DNA from: an uncultured Clostridia bacterium | GTDB lineage: Bacteria > Bacillota > Clostridia > Oscillospirales > Acutalibacteraceae | Assembly (NCBI GenBank): GCA_944384985.1 | Contig: CALWVM010000002.1 | Coordinates: 185,877 to 249,876 of the forward strand | Direction of reading: 5' to 3' | DNA length: 64,000 bases | Part shown: positions 34,121 to 41,451 of the stretch, piece after piece | How the letters are laid out: each line of letters opens with the position of its first letter | Position numbering within the stretch: position 1 is the stretch's first letter | The notes under the pieces: model-generated | The model's database searches: none | Seen by the model: the letters and a program-made list of their open reading frames with translations, nothing else | What the model was told of the DNA's origin: nothing | Made by a program: the position numbers and the translations under genes

Positions 34121-35251
34121 ATGTTTCAAGTTTTGCGAACGGATGGCAATGCGCGACTCGGAAGATTTACCACCGTCCACGGAGAAGTGCAAACGCCGGC
34201 GTTCATGAATGTTGCAACGGCTGGTGCGATCAAAGGCGGGCTGTCGGCGTATGATTTGAAAGACATTGGCTGTCAGGTACAGCTTTGCAACACCTATCAT
34301 CTGCATGTTCGCCCCGGCGATGAACTGATTAAATCACTTGGCGGGCTGCATCGCTTTACCGGATTTGACGGCCCGATCTTAACAGACAGCGGTGGTTTTC
34401 AAGTCTTTTCGCTTGCAAAGCTGCGGCATATTCGCGAAGAGGGTGTATTTTTCAATTCCCACGTGGACGGGCGTAAGATTTTTATGGGACCGGAAGAAAG
34501 CATACGCATCCAGTCCAATCTCGGCTCCACCATTGCCATGGCGTTTGACGAGTGTATGCAAAACCCCGCTGAGCATGCCTACGCAAAAGAATCCTGTGCA
34601 CGGACCGCACGTTGGCTTGTGCGCTGCAAAGACGAAATGCAGCGGCTGAACGCACTCCCGGATACAGTGAATCCGCGCCAGCTTTTATTCGGTATCAATC
34701 AAGGATCCATATACGATGATTTGCGGATTGAACACATGCAGCAGATTGCGGAACTGGACTTAGACGGTTACGCCATCGGCGGGCTTGCGGTCGGCGAACC
34801 GAAGGAAGATATGTATCGGATCATTTCCGCGGTCACGCCGTATATGCCTGCGGACAAGCCGCGTTATTTGATGGGGGTCGGCACGCCCGGAAACATTCTG
34901 GAGGGCGTCAGCCGCGGCGTAGATCTGTTTGATTGCGTCATGCCCAGTCGAAACGCCCGTCACGGGCACCTGTTCACGAAACGCGGGATCATCAATATTC
35001 ACAATGAGCGGTATAAAGCCGATCTTACCCCCATTGATGAGACCTGCGGCTGTCCGACCTGCCGCCGCCATTCACGTGCATACATCCGCCACCTTTTCAA
35101 AGCAGGGGAAATGCTTGCCATGCGTCTTTGCGTGATGCACAATCTCTGGTTTTATAATACGCTTCTCGCGGAGATTCGCGCCGCGCTGCAGGCGGGAAAT
35201 TTCGACGAATACAAGCGGCAGTATGTAGATATTCTGGATACACGGATCTGA
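34121..35251 (+). CDS. tgt: Queuine tRNA-ribosyltransferase (TGT)
   Basis: 376 residues. Exchanges the guanine at tRNA position 34 for preQ1. Substrate pocket DSGGFQVFSL near residue 88, GGLAVGEPKEDMYR near 223, and the zinc site CGCPTCRRH with a later His (VMHN). AAGGAG leads into ATG 34121, 20 bp after queA. Confidence 0.96.
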   Translation: MFQVLRTDGNARLGRFTTVHGEVQTPAFMNVATAGAIKGGLSAYDLKDIGCQVQLCNTYHLHVRPGDELIKSLGGLHRFTGFDGPILTDSGGFQVFSLAKLRHIREEGVFFNSHVDGRKIFMGPEESIRIQSNLGSTIAMAFDECMQNPAEHAYAKESCARTARWLVRCKDEMQRLNALPDTVNPRQLLFGINQGSIYDDLRIEHMQQIAELDLDGYAIGGLAVGEPKEDMYRIISAVTPYMPADKPRYLMGVGTPGNILEGVSRGVDLFDCVMPSRNARHGHLFTKRGIINIHNERYKADLTPIDETCGCPTCRRHSRAYIRHLFKAGEMLAMRLCVMHNLWFYNTLLAEIRAALQAGNFDEYKRQYVDILDTRI

Positions 35252-35295
35252 AGCAAAGGACATGTGTGTATAAACTGTTAATTTTTGCATTTTGC

Positions 35296-35324
35296 TTGCA
35301 AATTGGACAAATTCTATGTATAAT
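35296..35324 (+). promoter_or_regulatory. Sigma-A promoter of yajC
   Basis: TTGCAA (35296-35301), 17-bp spacer, TATAAT (35319-35324), 33 bp before the yajC ATG. Confidence 0.8.
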
Positions 35325-35357
35325 GGGTAAGCTGAATTTTAATTTGGAGGAAAAACT

Positions 35358-35798
35358 ATGTTTGATTTGCTCACCTTGGAGGCTACTAACGCTGCTTCCG
35401 GTTCTTCGCGCAGCTCCATCAGCATGATCTTGCTGCTGGTCGTAATGGTCGTCGGTATGTATTTCCTGATGATCCGTCCACAGCGCAAGCAACAGAAAAA
35501 GGACCAGGAAATGCGCGAAAGCACGCAGGTCGGGGATGAGATTACGACCATCGGCGGTATCATGGGCCGCGTCGTAACGGTTAAAGAAGATTCGCTGATT
35601 ATTGAGACCGGCGCGGACCGCAATAAGATGAAAATTGCGCGCTGGGCGATCCAAGTGAACAATACCGCTACCGAAAAGATGCGCGCCGAACAGGAGGCTG
35701 CCAAGGCTGCCGCTGCCAAAGAGCGTGAAGAAAAAGCTGCTGCTAAGAAAAACAAGGGCAAAAAAGCAGGTAAAAAAGACGATTCCGCGAAGTCTTAA
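35358..35798 (+). CDS. yajC: Preprotein translocase subunit YajC
   Basis: 146 residues. One membrane helix (SMILLLVVMVVGMYFLMI, near 26-43), then the RPQRKQQKKDQEMRESTQVGDEI motif of the family split here as RPQRKQQKKDQ and VGDEITTIGGIMGRVV, and a Lys/Ala-rich tail. YajC assists SecDF at the translocon. Lies after tgt as in many bacteria, though secD/secF do not follow. Confidence 0.94.
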   Translation: MFDLLTLEATNAASGSSRSSISMILLLVVMVVGMYFLMIRPQRKQQKKDQEMRESTQVGDEITTIGGIMGRVVTVKEDSLIIETGADRNKMKIARWAIQVNNTATEKMRAEQEAAKAAAAKEREEKAAAKKNKGKKAGKKDDSAKS

Positions 35799-35822
35799 AC
35801 GCAAACCGCATAAAAAACAACC

Positions 35823-35860
35823 CCCCCGCATACCGATGAAATAGGTTACGGGGGTGTTTT
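35823..35860 (+). terminator. Hairpin overlapping the ribosome site of the next gene
   Basis: CCCCCG (35823-35828) pairs with CGGGGG (35849-35854), with TACC/GGTTA inside, followed by TGTTTTTA. It acts as a partial terminator after yajC. The 3' arm GGGGGTG is also the ribosome site of the gene starting at 35862, so the folded RNA would mask that site. Confidence 0.6.
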
Positions 35861-35861
35861 T

Positions 35862-36275
35862 ATGCCAAAAAGAAGAAAAAAGCGTTCCGTGCAGAGCCAT
35901 GATACGAAAAAAGGGATTCGCCAAATGCTGTTTTGTGCACTTCGCGCTGCGGGAATCTCACTGGTAGTTTTTTTGCTGCTCGTGTTGCTATCCGCCGCAA
36001 TCTATCTGAAGCAGCAGCCTTCAGACCTCTTCCTGAAAATTGCTGCAACCGGAAGCTGTGCTGCTGCATTTTTTCTTTGCGGTTTGCTCGCTTGCCGGCG
36101 CAATACGTTTCCGGTTGCACAGGTCGGATTGCTTGCATCCTTGTTTTTACTGCTGGTTATTTTAGCGATTCTTTTGCTTATTTCCAGAGGTGCATTTTCG
36201 CTGTATATACTTGTTGTTCTCGGCCTTGCGTTATTTTTGCCGATTGCTGGCGGCTTGCTCGGGAAAAGGCTTTGA
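35862..36275 (+). CDS. TIGR04086 family membrane protein
   Basis: 137 residues with a basic N-terminus (KRRKKRS) and four hydrophobic segments, including VVFLLLVLLSAAIYL and a long run near the C-terminus. Proteins of this kind regularly lie beside yajC in Firmicutes; function unknown. GGGGGTG five bases before the ATG is the only ribosome site and lies in a hairpin stem. Confidence 0.8.
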   Translation: MPKRRKKRSVQSHDTKKGIRQMLFCALRAAGISLVVFLLLVLLSAAIYLKQQPSDLFLKIAATGSCAAAFFLCGLLACRRNTFPVAQVGLLASLFLLLVILAILLLISRGAFSLYILVVLGLALFLPIAGGLLGKRL

Positions 36276-36283
36276 ACCCGTTT

Positions 36284-36312
36284 GCATGTTCTGTAAAACA
36301 GGCGCATATATA
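36284..36312 (+). promoter_or_regulatory. Candidate sigma-E promoter of spoIIM
   Basis: GCATGTT (36284-36290), 14-bp spacer, CATATATA (36305-36312), close to the sigma-E pattern (KMATATT, 14-15, CATACAMT). Start would be near 36320, leaving a normal leader to ATG 36369. The same stretch can fold as CCCGTT/AACGGG (36277-36325) around two small hairpins, which is an alternative reading. Confidence 0.4.
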
Positions 36313-36368
36313 TGCTTTGAACGGGCTTGTACGAAGCCGTAAGTGAAAAGCAAAGGAGCCTGGAACCC

Positions 36369-37028
36369 ATGAAGCGAAGAAAAAGACGCGCCACCATCAT
36401 TGCAACCGGACTGCATCGACGCAGCCGCGCCAAGCCGCCTATTCTGAAGAATCATCCAAAACTGATCCTGTTGACCGCAGTTTTGATCTGCGGTTTATTC
36501 CTGGGCGCCGTTGCGGTGCGCAATCCAAACGAACAGCTTGCCGAAGCCTTGCGAACGGTACTCGAAAATGAGATTCGCACCGGCGCAGGACAGCCGATAT
36601 GGAAAAAATTTCTGTCTTCACTCGGAACAGAAACGCTGTATATGCTCGTTGCGCTGGTTGCAGGACTATGTGTTGCGGGAGAACCGCTTTTATGGGCGCT
36701 TCCGTTGGTTAAGGGCATGGGCGTAGGACTTATTGCCGCTTATTTGTATAAGACTTATACGATTAACGGGATGTTATATTTTTCCGCCGTGTTCCTGCTT
36801 CCGTCCGTCATTGCAACGGCAAGCTTTTTGTTCTGCTGCAATGAAAGTATTTTGATGACGCGGGACTTAAACCGCATCCTTTTGAAAAATGAACATACGG
36901 GTATGGGCGGTGAAATGCTGCGGCTCTATTTTCTGCGGTACACGGTACTGTTTGCAAGCATGGTATTTTCCGCAGCGCTTGGAGCGGTGCTCGCTGCATT
37001 TTTCTCCACAAGGATCACGCTTCTTTAG
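36369..37028 (+). CDS. spoIIM: Stage II sporulation protein M (SpoIIM-type)
   Basis: 219 residues with a very basic N-terminus and about five membrane segments (LLTAVLICGLFLGAVAV, then LYMLVALVAGLCVAG and others). SpoIIM is the membrane scaffold of the DMP complex that removes septal peptidoglycan during engulfment. Key match is overall topology and SpoIIM motifs (LPLVKGMGVGLIAAYLYKT). ATG 36369 has AAAGGAG upstream. Its last 14 bases overlap the end of the convergent recombinase gene. Confidence 0.82.
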   Translation: MKRRKRRATIIATGLHRRSRAKPPILKNHPKLILLTAVLICGLFLGAVAVRNPNEQLAEALRTVLENEIRTGAGQPIWKKFLSSLGTETLYMLVALVAGLCVAGEPLLWALPLVKGMGVGLIAAYLYKTYTINGMLYFSAVFLLPSVIATASFLFCCNESILMTRDLNRILLKNEHTGMGGEMLRLYFLRYTVLFASMVFSAALGAVLAAFFSTRITLL

Positions 37029-38043
37029 AATCAGATTCGTCTGTATTCTTTTTCTGCCGTACTTTTGCAAGCGGATTCAATTTGGAAGCTTCCTGCAGTT
37101 GCTCATCAACTACATGTGTGTAAATCTGTGTCGTCCCGAGGTTTTCATGCCCAAGAATTTCTTTAAGCACAAGCACATCGACATCGCCGTAGCGGTACAT
37201 CAATGTCGCCGCCGTATGACGAAGTTTGTGCACAGACAAACCCCGATCGCCGAGGCCGCACTTTTCGAGATATGTATAAACCATATGTTGCACGGTTTTT
37301 GGGCTGATACGTTTTAAACGGCTGCTTAAGAACAGAGCGTTTTTGTCTGCTGCCGCAACGCCGTCCACCGGACGAACCGCCATATAATTTTTGATCGCGG
37401 CAACGCAAGCCTCATTCAAGTAGATGGTGCGTTGCTTGTTGCCTTTGCCGGTTACAACCAGCGTATTGTTGTCTTTAATATCCGTATAATTGATGGAAAC
37501 CAGTTCGGCAAGGCGCAAACCACAATTCAGGAAAAGCGTTAAAATACAGTAGTCGCGCTCTTTATATTTGCCATCCACAGCGTCCAAAAGCCGCAGACTT
37601 TCCTCCAAAGTCAGATACTTCGGTTGTGTCTTTTTCAGTTTTGGTGTTTCCAATTCCTGCATCGGATTCTCATCCAGAAGTTTCCTTTGCACGGACAAAT
37701 ACTTAAAAAATGCGCGAATACTGCTGGTTTTACGCGCACGCGCAGCGGCGTCGTTGTCGCGTTCCATTTTACAATAGGACAAGAACGCATAGGCGTCTCC
37801 GAGCGTTATGGAGCGAAAAAAGTCAATATCCAGATCAGAAACATCTGTTTTTTCGAGCGCCAGGGCAGGGGAAGACCCAGACCTTTGGCATTTTAAATAG
37901 CGAAAAAACAAGGTCAGATCAAGTATATATTCATCAACAGTGAGAGCAGATTTGTTTCGAATGGCATACTCATGGTTGACAAAATCCTTCAAAAGCTGCG
38001 GCAAATCCGGAGAATTGGCATATTTTAGTGGCAAATTTTTCAC
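37015..38043 (-). CDS. Tyrosine recombinase (XerC/XerD family)
   Basis: 342 residues. N-terminal SAM-like DNA-binding domain (about 15-130) and C-terminal catalytic domain with all active residues: Arg in CGLRLAELVSI (near 180), Lys in TGKGNKQRTIYL, HxxR in HKLRHTAATLM, His in LGHENLGTTQIY and the nucleophilic Tyr in that block. Length exceeds the usual 300 of XerC/D. No prophage or element genes accompany it, suggesting a chromosomal housekeeping recombinase, possibly for dimer resolution. Own promoter at 38113-38141; leader carries two perfect dyads. A dif-like repeat lies 577 bp upstream. Confidence 0.9.
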   Translation of the reverse strand: MKNLPLKYANSPDLPQLLKDFVNHEYAIRNKSALTVDEYILDLTLFFRYLKCQRSGSSPALALEKTDVSDLDIDFFRSITLGDAYAFLSYCKMERDNDAAARARKTSSIRAFFKYLSVQRKLLDENPMQELETPKLKKTQPKYLTLEESLRLLDAVDGKYKERDYCILTLFLNCGLRLAELVSINYTDIKDNNTLVVTGKGNKQRTIYLNEACVAAIKNYMAVRPVDGVAAADKNALFLSSRLKRISPKTVQHMVYTYLEKCGLGDRGLSVHKLRHTAATLMYRYGDVDVLVLKEILGHENLGTTQIYTHVVDEQLQEASKLNPLAKVRQKKNTDESDSKEA

Positions 38044-38054
38044 CTTCTTACGAT

Positions 38055-38105
38055 GTGAAACTGTTTCACGTTAACGAGACGTAACCAGAATTCATAAAGA
38101 ATTCT
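38055..38105. promoter_or_regulatory. Two perfect dyads in the recombinase leader
   Basis: GTGAAAC-T-GTTTCAC at 38055-38069 and AGAATTC-ATAAA-GAATTCT at 38087-38105, both between the promoter and the start codon of the recombinase. Either repressor operators or recombinase-binding sites. Confidence 0.5.
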
Positions 38106-38112
38106 AATTTAT

Positions 38113-38141
38113 ATCATAGCATTATTTTGGAAGTTTGTCAT
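38113..38141 (-). promoter_or_regulatory. Sigma-A promoter of the recombinase gene
   Basis: Minus strand ATGACA (38136-38141), 17-bp spacer, TATGAT (38113-38118); about 70-base leader to the ATG at 38043. Confidence 0.7.
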
Positions 38142-39029
38142 CTAAAACTGCGAAAAGGGTGAGAATATTAGTGGACAAGTTTTATAAAGCGTCAACCCTC
38201 AAAACAACAAAATTTTCACATTAAGCGAATAACCTTAATTGTGTAAAACCAATCAAAAATTTATGCTTAAAATCAATCCCGGTAGATACAAGGTAAATCC
38301 GTTTTATGAGCCAAGACGCACGTAAAATATCAAACGCAGCCGATGGAAATTTTTACGACAAAGATAGATTCGTCGGAAAGAAAAGAAAAAGCTCATTTTG
38401 CAGGAAATATCCATCTGCGTTGAAATAAAAATCTAAGCACATGCACGTAAGTAAAAAGATTAAAACGAAGCCAAAGGAATGAAAATTAAGCGATATAAAA
38501 CTATTAGCTAAAAACTCAGCTCATATGAAAAATGAACATGTATAATAAATTAGCTAAAAGCTTATGCCCAAAACCTGTTTTTCCCAAAGTTTAAGCAAAA
38601 TCGTCCAACTCCTCCCCTAAATTATACAAAATATTTCTTTTGTATAATTATTTGCGTTTCTTTAATCTACCCTATTAGTAGAAGTAAGTGAAAAAGAAGC
38701 AACTATTTGATTTTTTATCTCTGCTATGCTATTGTAAATATAGGATGCTTATTTGAAGAATACAGCACGTCAGTAAGCCAGCTGAATGACATGAACCAAA
38801 ATAAAATGAACCGCAAAACAAGTATTTACGGCATAGGCTCCGCCGTGTTGCTCTGCTTGAATTCTGTATGTGTTAGATAGTTTTTACATTACGGCTGAGC
38901 AACGAAAGTACTCAAATAAAATTCATGTTAAAACGCATAAGACGTTTATAACGCTGCATTCTAACTGCAGAAATAAAATGATGGATACTCCCCTTTTGGT
39001 TTCGTAAAATATATGAAAGGAGATTTCAA
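38142..39029. other. AT-rich gene-free spacer of almost 0.9 kb
   Basis: No supportable coding region on either strand; base composition is visibly more A/T-rich than the flanking genes. It holds a hairpin CACATTAAG/CTTAATTGTG (38217-38243), two copies of TTAGCTAAAA 46 bp apart (38504 and 38550), a dif-like 12-6-12 inverted repeat (38620-38649) and a small CTGCA/TGCAG hairpin (38954-38970). Promoter signals of the NUDIX pair must lie at its right end but none is clear. Could be the remnant of an excised or decayed element. Confidence 0.7.
38620..38649. repeat. dif-like inverted repeat (12-6-12)
   Basis: Perfect 12-bp arms AATTATACAAAA / TTTTGTATAATT separated by six bases (TATTTC). Chromosome dimer resolution sites have two 11-bp arms around a 6-bp centre, and the right arm agrees with the Bacillus dif right arm at about eight of eleven positions. 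Situated 577 bp from a Xer-type gene. Alternative: a simple RNA hairpin. Confidence 0.5.
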
Positions 39030-39473
39030 ATGCGTGCACCGTTTCAGATTCTTGCGCTTCCATACCGATTAAACGCTGAACAACGGCTTTACTGTATCTT
39101 CCACCGTGCCGACTGCGATCAATGGCAATTTGTTTCTGGGGGCGGCGAAGACAATGAATCCCCTGCCGATGCCGCAGTACGAGAAATTTTTGAGGAATGT
39201 AGCATAGAAGTCGTCGAATTGTTGCCGTTAAAATCGGTTTGCAGTATTCCAACGAACATATTCCCAGAAGAATATTTAAAAAACTGGGCGGCTGATACTT
39301 ATGTTGTACCGGAGTACGCTTTTGGATTTTTATGTGAAACAGATATTCGACTTTCCGAAGAGCATGACGCTTGTGTTTGGCTGCCCTATGAAGCGGCGCA
39401 GGAGAAACTCACCTGGGATTCCAACCGCACAGCTTTATATGAGCTGCATAAACGTTTGGAGGAAAAACAATGA
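39030..39473 (+). CDS. NUDIX hydrolase, first of a pair
   Basis: 147 residues. Nudix box G-x5-E-x7-REIFEECSI around residue 38-60, with Ser replacing the usual Gly near its end. Start RAPFQILALPYRLN resembles dihydroneopterin-triphosphate-type Nudix enzymes, but substrate cannot be assigned. AAAGGAG lies upstream of ATG 39030. Overlaps the next NUDIX gene by four bases (ATGA). Confidence 0.88.
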   Translation: MRAPFQILALPYRLNAEQRLYCIFHRADCDQWQFVSGGGEDNESPADAAVREIFEECSIEVVELLPLKSVCSIPTNIFPEEYLKNWAADTYVVPEYAFGFLCETDIRLSEEHDACVWLPYEAAQEKLTWDSNRTALYELHKRLEEKQ

Positions 39474-39934
39474 GCAAAACGGAACCCGTACTTTTTACGA
39501 ATATGTGCATGATCTCGGATGGCAAAGGCAATGTGCTTGTACAGGATCGCTTAAATCCAAACTGGCCGGGCATCACGTTTCCCGGCGGGCATGTAGAATA
39601 CGGCGAATCTTTTACGGATGCGATGGCCCGTGAGGTATTCGAAGAAACAGGGCTGACGGTTTCAAACCTGCAACTGTGTGGCTTGAAAGACTGGATGATG
39701 GACGACGGCACACGGTATATGATTCTCCTTTATAAAACCGATACGTATTCCGGAGACTTGCGCTCATCCGAAGAAGGAGAAGTTTTTTGGACGCCTCTGG
39801 AAAAATTTTTGGAATTGCCTTTGGCAGATGGTATGCCGATGACACTAAAAGTCTTTTTAGAGGACAAGCTTTCCGAACATTATTTTTACAAAGAAAATGT
39901 CAAAAAAGACAAGTGGGTCGAGTTATTGAAATAA
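39470..39934 (+). CDS. NUDIX hydrolase, MutT-like
   Basis: 154 residues. Complete Nudix box GGHVEYGESFTDAMAREVFEETGL split as GGHVEYGES (39 on) and REVFEETGLTV, of the 8-oxo-dGTP phosphatase (MutT/YtkD) style. N-terminus TNMCMISDGKGNVLVQDR is typical. Coupled to the preceding NUDIX gene and closed by a strong terminator, so these two form a two-gene unit. Confidence 0.9.
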   Translation: MSKTEPVLFTNMCMISDGKGNVLVQDRLNPNWPGITFPGGHVEYGESFTDAMAREVFEETGLTVSNLQLCGLKDWMMDDGTRYMILLYKTDTYSGDLRSSEEGEVFWTPLEKFLELPLADGMPMTLKVFLEDKLSEHYFYKENVKKDKWVELLK

Positions 39935-39945
39935 AAAGATGCTAA

Positions 39946-39985
39946 ACAACGCCCGAGACTCTTTGTTCTCGGGCGTTGTGTTTTT
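39946..39985 (+). terminator. Terminator of the NUDIX pair
   Basis: Perfect 13-bp stem ACAACGCCCGAGA / TCTCGGGCGTTGT with an eight-base loop, then G and five T. Confidence 0.95.
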
Positions 39986-39990
39986 GACGC

Positions 39991-40707
39991 TTAGGAGATA
40001 CTGGATATGGTATCCAGAAGTTGATGAAGCGCGGCAAAGCTGCCGTTTGGGAAAAGCAAAATATCCTTTTGACTGCGGTTTATCAGACAATCAGACAGCA
40101 GAAAAACCTTCATGCCGAGCGTCTCGGCAACCATATCCTCATCTACATCATTGCCAACCATCATGCATTCCGACGGTTGACAACCAAGTTTTTCGAGAAT
40201 CTCAAGATAATATTTCGGGTTTGGCTTACAAAAACAGGAATTTTCGTAAGTGGTATACAAAGCAAAATCTTTGGGGTCCAACCCCGCCCAGCGGATACGG
40301 CTTTCCGTTGCAATACGCGGGAAAACGGGATTGGTTGCAAGAACCGGCGTATAGCCTTTGGCTTTTACAAAATCGACAAGTTCTTTGGCTTTCGGCGTAA
40401 ACCCGCAAGCCTTTGCAACGTTTTGAAACTCGTTTTTGTAGTAATCTTCTAAAACGGGCTTAAGCTTTACGACCTGCTCACCGAAAATTCCGGTAAAAAC
40501 ACGCCAGAATGCTGTTTCATTGGTACATCTGCCGTCATTTTGCACCTCGGCCCCAACCGCTTTCCACAAACCGACTTCCAGTTCTTTTGGATCAAAGCCA
40601 TAAGGCAGCAGCTTTTCACCCAGCCCACAAAAATAGGCGTGAACGAAAACCTTTTGATCCATGGGCAGCAGTGTGCCATCCAAATCAAATAATACAGTGT
40701 GAATCAT
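39991..40707 (-). CDS. HAD family hydrolase
   Basis: 238 residues. HAD motif I LFDLDGTLLP at residue 6, motif II in PVLATNP, motif III Lys in CFCKPNPKYY and motif IV MMVGNDVDEDMVAE. Cap domain lies between I and II. Probably a phosphatase of sugar phosphates or phosphoglycolate type. It follows nanE by 30 bp on the same strand and may act in the same amino-sugar route; AGGAG is rather far (14 bases) from the ATG. Confidence 0.87.
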   Translation of the reverse strand: MIHTVLFDLDGTLLPMDQKVFVHAYFCGLGEKLLPYGFDPKELEVGLWKAVGAEVQNDGRCTNETAFWRVFTGIFGEQVVKLKPVLEDYYKNEFQNVAKACGFTPKAKELVDFVKAKGYTPVLATNPVFPRIATESRIRWAGLDPKDFALYTTYENSCFCKPNPKYYLEILEKLGCQPSECMMVGNDVDEDMVAETLGMKVFLLSDCLINRSQKDILLFPNGSFAALHQLLDTISSIS

Positions 40708-40737
40708 GTAAAACGGAAAATCTCCTGTTGTGGTGGT

Positions 40738-41448
40738 TTAATCTGCCTTTTCTTTTGCGCCTTCGGCAAAGCAAGCGTCTGTCACACGGCGGAAACGTGC
40801 GGTAATATCCCGCGGGCGCGTAACCGCCGATCCAATCACAACGGCATAGGGTTTTGCCGCCCAGACCTTTTTAAGCTGTTCAGCTTCCCAGATACCGCCC
40901 TCCGCGATGACTTTTGCTTTTACCGTTGCGACAAGCTGCGCAATAAAAGCAAAATCCGGGATTGCAATCCCCTTTGTCGCCGCCGTATAACTGCGCAGCG
41001 TACAGCCGATATAGTCAAAGCCGAGCGAATCCGCATATTTTGCATCGTCCAAGTCTGCAATATCCGCCATGATTTCAACCTGGGGCTTATGCGCACGAAT
41101 ATAGCGCACCAGATCTTCCAGCTTTTCACCGTTCGGACGGGCACGGCGCGTGGCATCGAGCGCGACGACCTCCGTGTCCGTTTCTTCGAGCAGCGCTTTG
41201 ACTTCCTTTAAAGTCGGCGTGATATAGACCTCGCTGTCAGGATACTCGGCTTTGATGATACCGATGGTCGGCAGATCGACTTCCGCTTTGATGCTGTTGA
41301 TATCGGAAACATAATTGCAGCGGATTCCGTCGGCGCCGCCTTCTTTCGCCGCCTTTGCCATTAGGTGCATGATATTATACCCGTAAAGCGGCTCCCCTTT
41401 TACAGCCTGGCAGCTAATAATCAGGCTTCCCGGTTTGATATGTGCCAA
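40738..41448 (-). CDS. nanE: N-acetylmannosamine-6-phosphate 2-epimerase
   Basis: 236 residues, TIM barrel. Converts ManNAc-6-P to GlcNAc-6-P in sialic acid breakdown. Block VALDATRRARPNG near residue 97 and SLIISCQAVKGEPLYG at the start are diagnostic. The start codon is TTG at 41448 with GGGGTG upstream, three bases after nanA. The ManNAc kinase nanK, deacetylase nagA and transporter are not in the window. Confidence 0.93.
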   Translation of the reverse strand: MAHIKPGSLIISCQAVKGEPLYGYNIMHLMAKAAKEGGADGIRCNYVSDINSIKAEVDLPTIGIIKAEYPDSEVYITPTLKEVKALLEETDTEVVALDATRRARPNGEKLEDLVRYIRAHKPQVEIMADIADLDDAKYADSLGFDYIGCTLRSYTAATKGIAIPDFAFIAQLVATVKAKVIAEGGIWEAEQLKKVWAAKPYAVVIGSAVTRPRDITARFRRVTDACFAEGAKEKAD

Positions 41449-41451
41449 CGC

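Noticed and set aside
38504-38559. Direct repeat TTAGCTAAAA, two copies 46 bp apart
   Set aside because: Too short and only two copies; not enough for a CRISPR or transposon-end claim in an AT-rich stretch.
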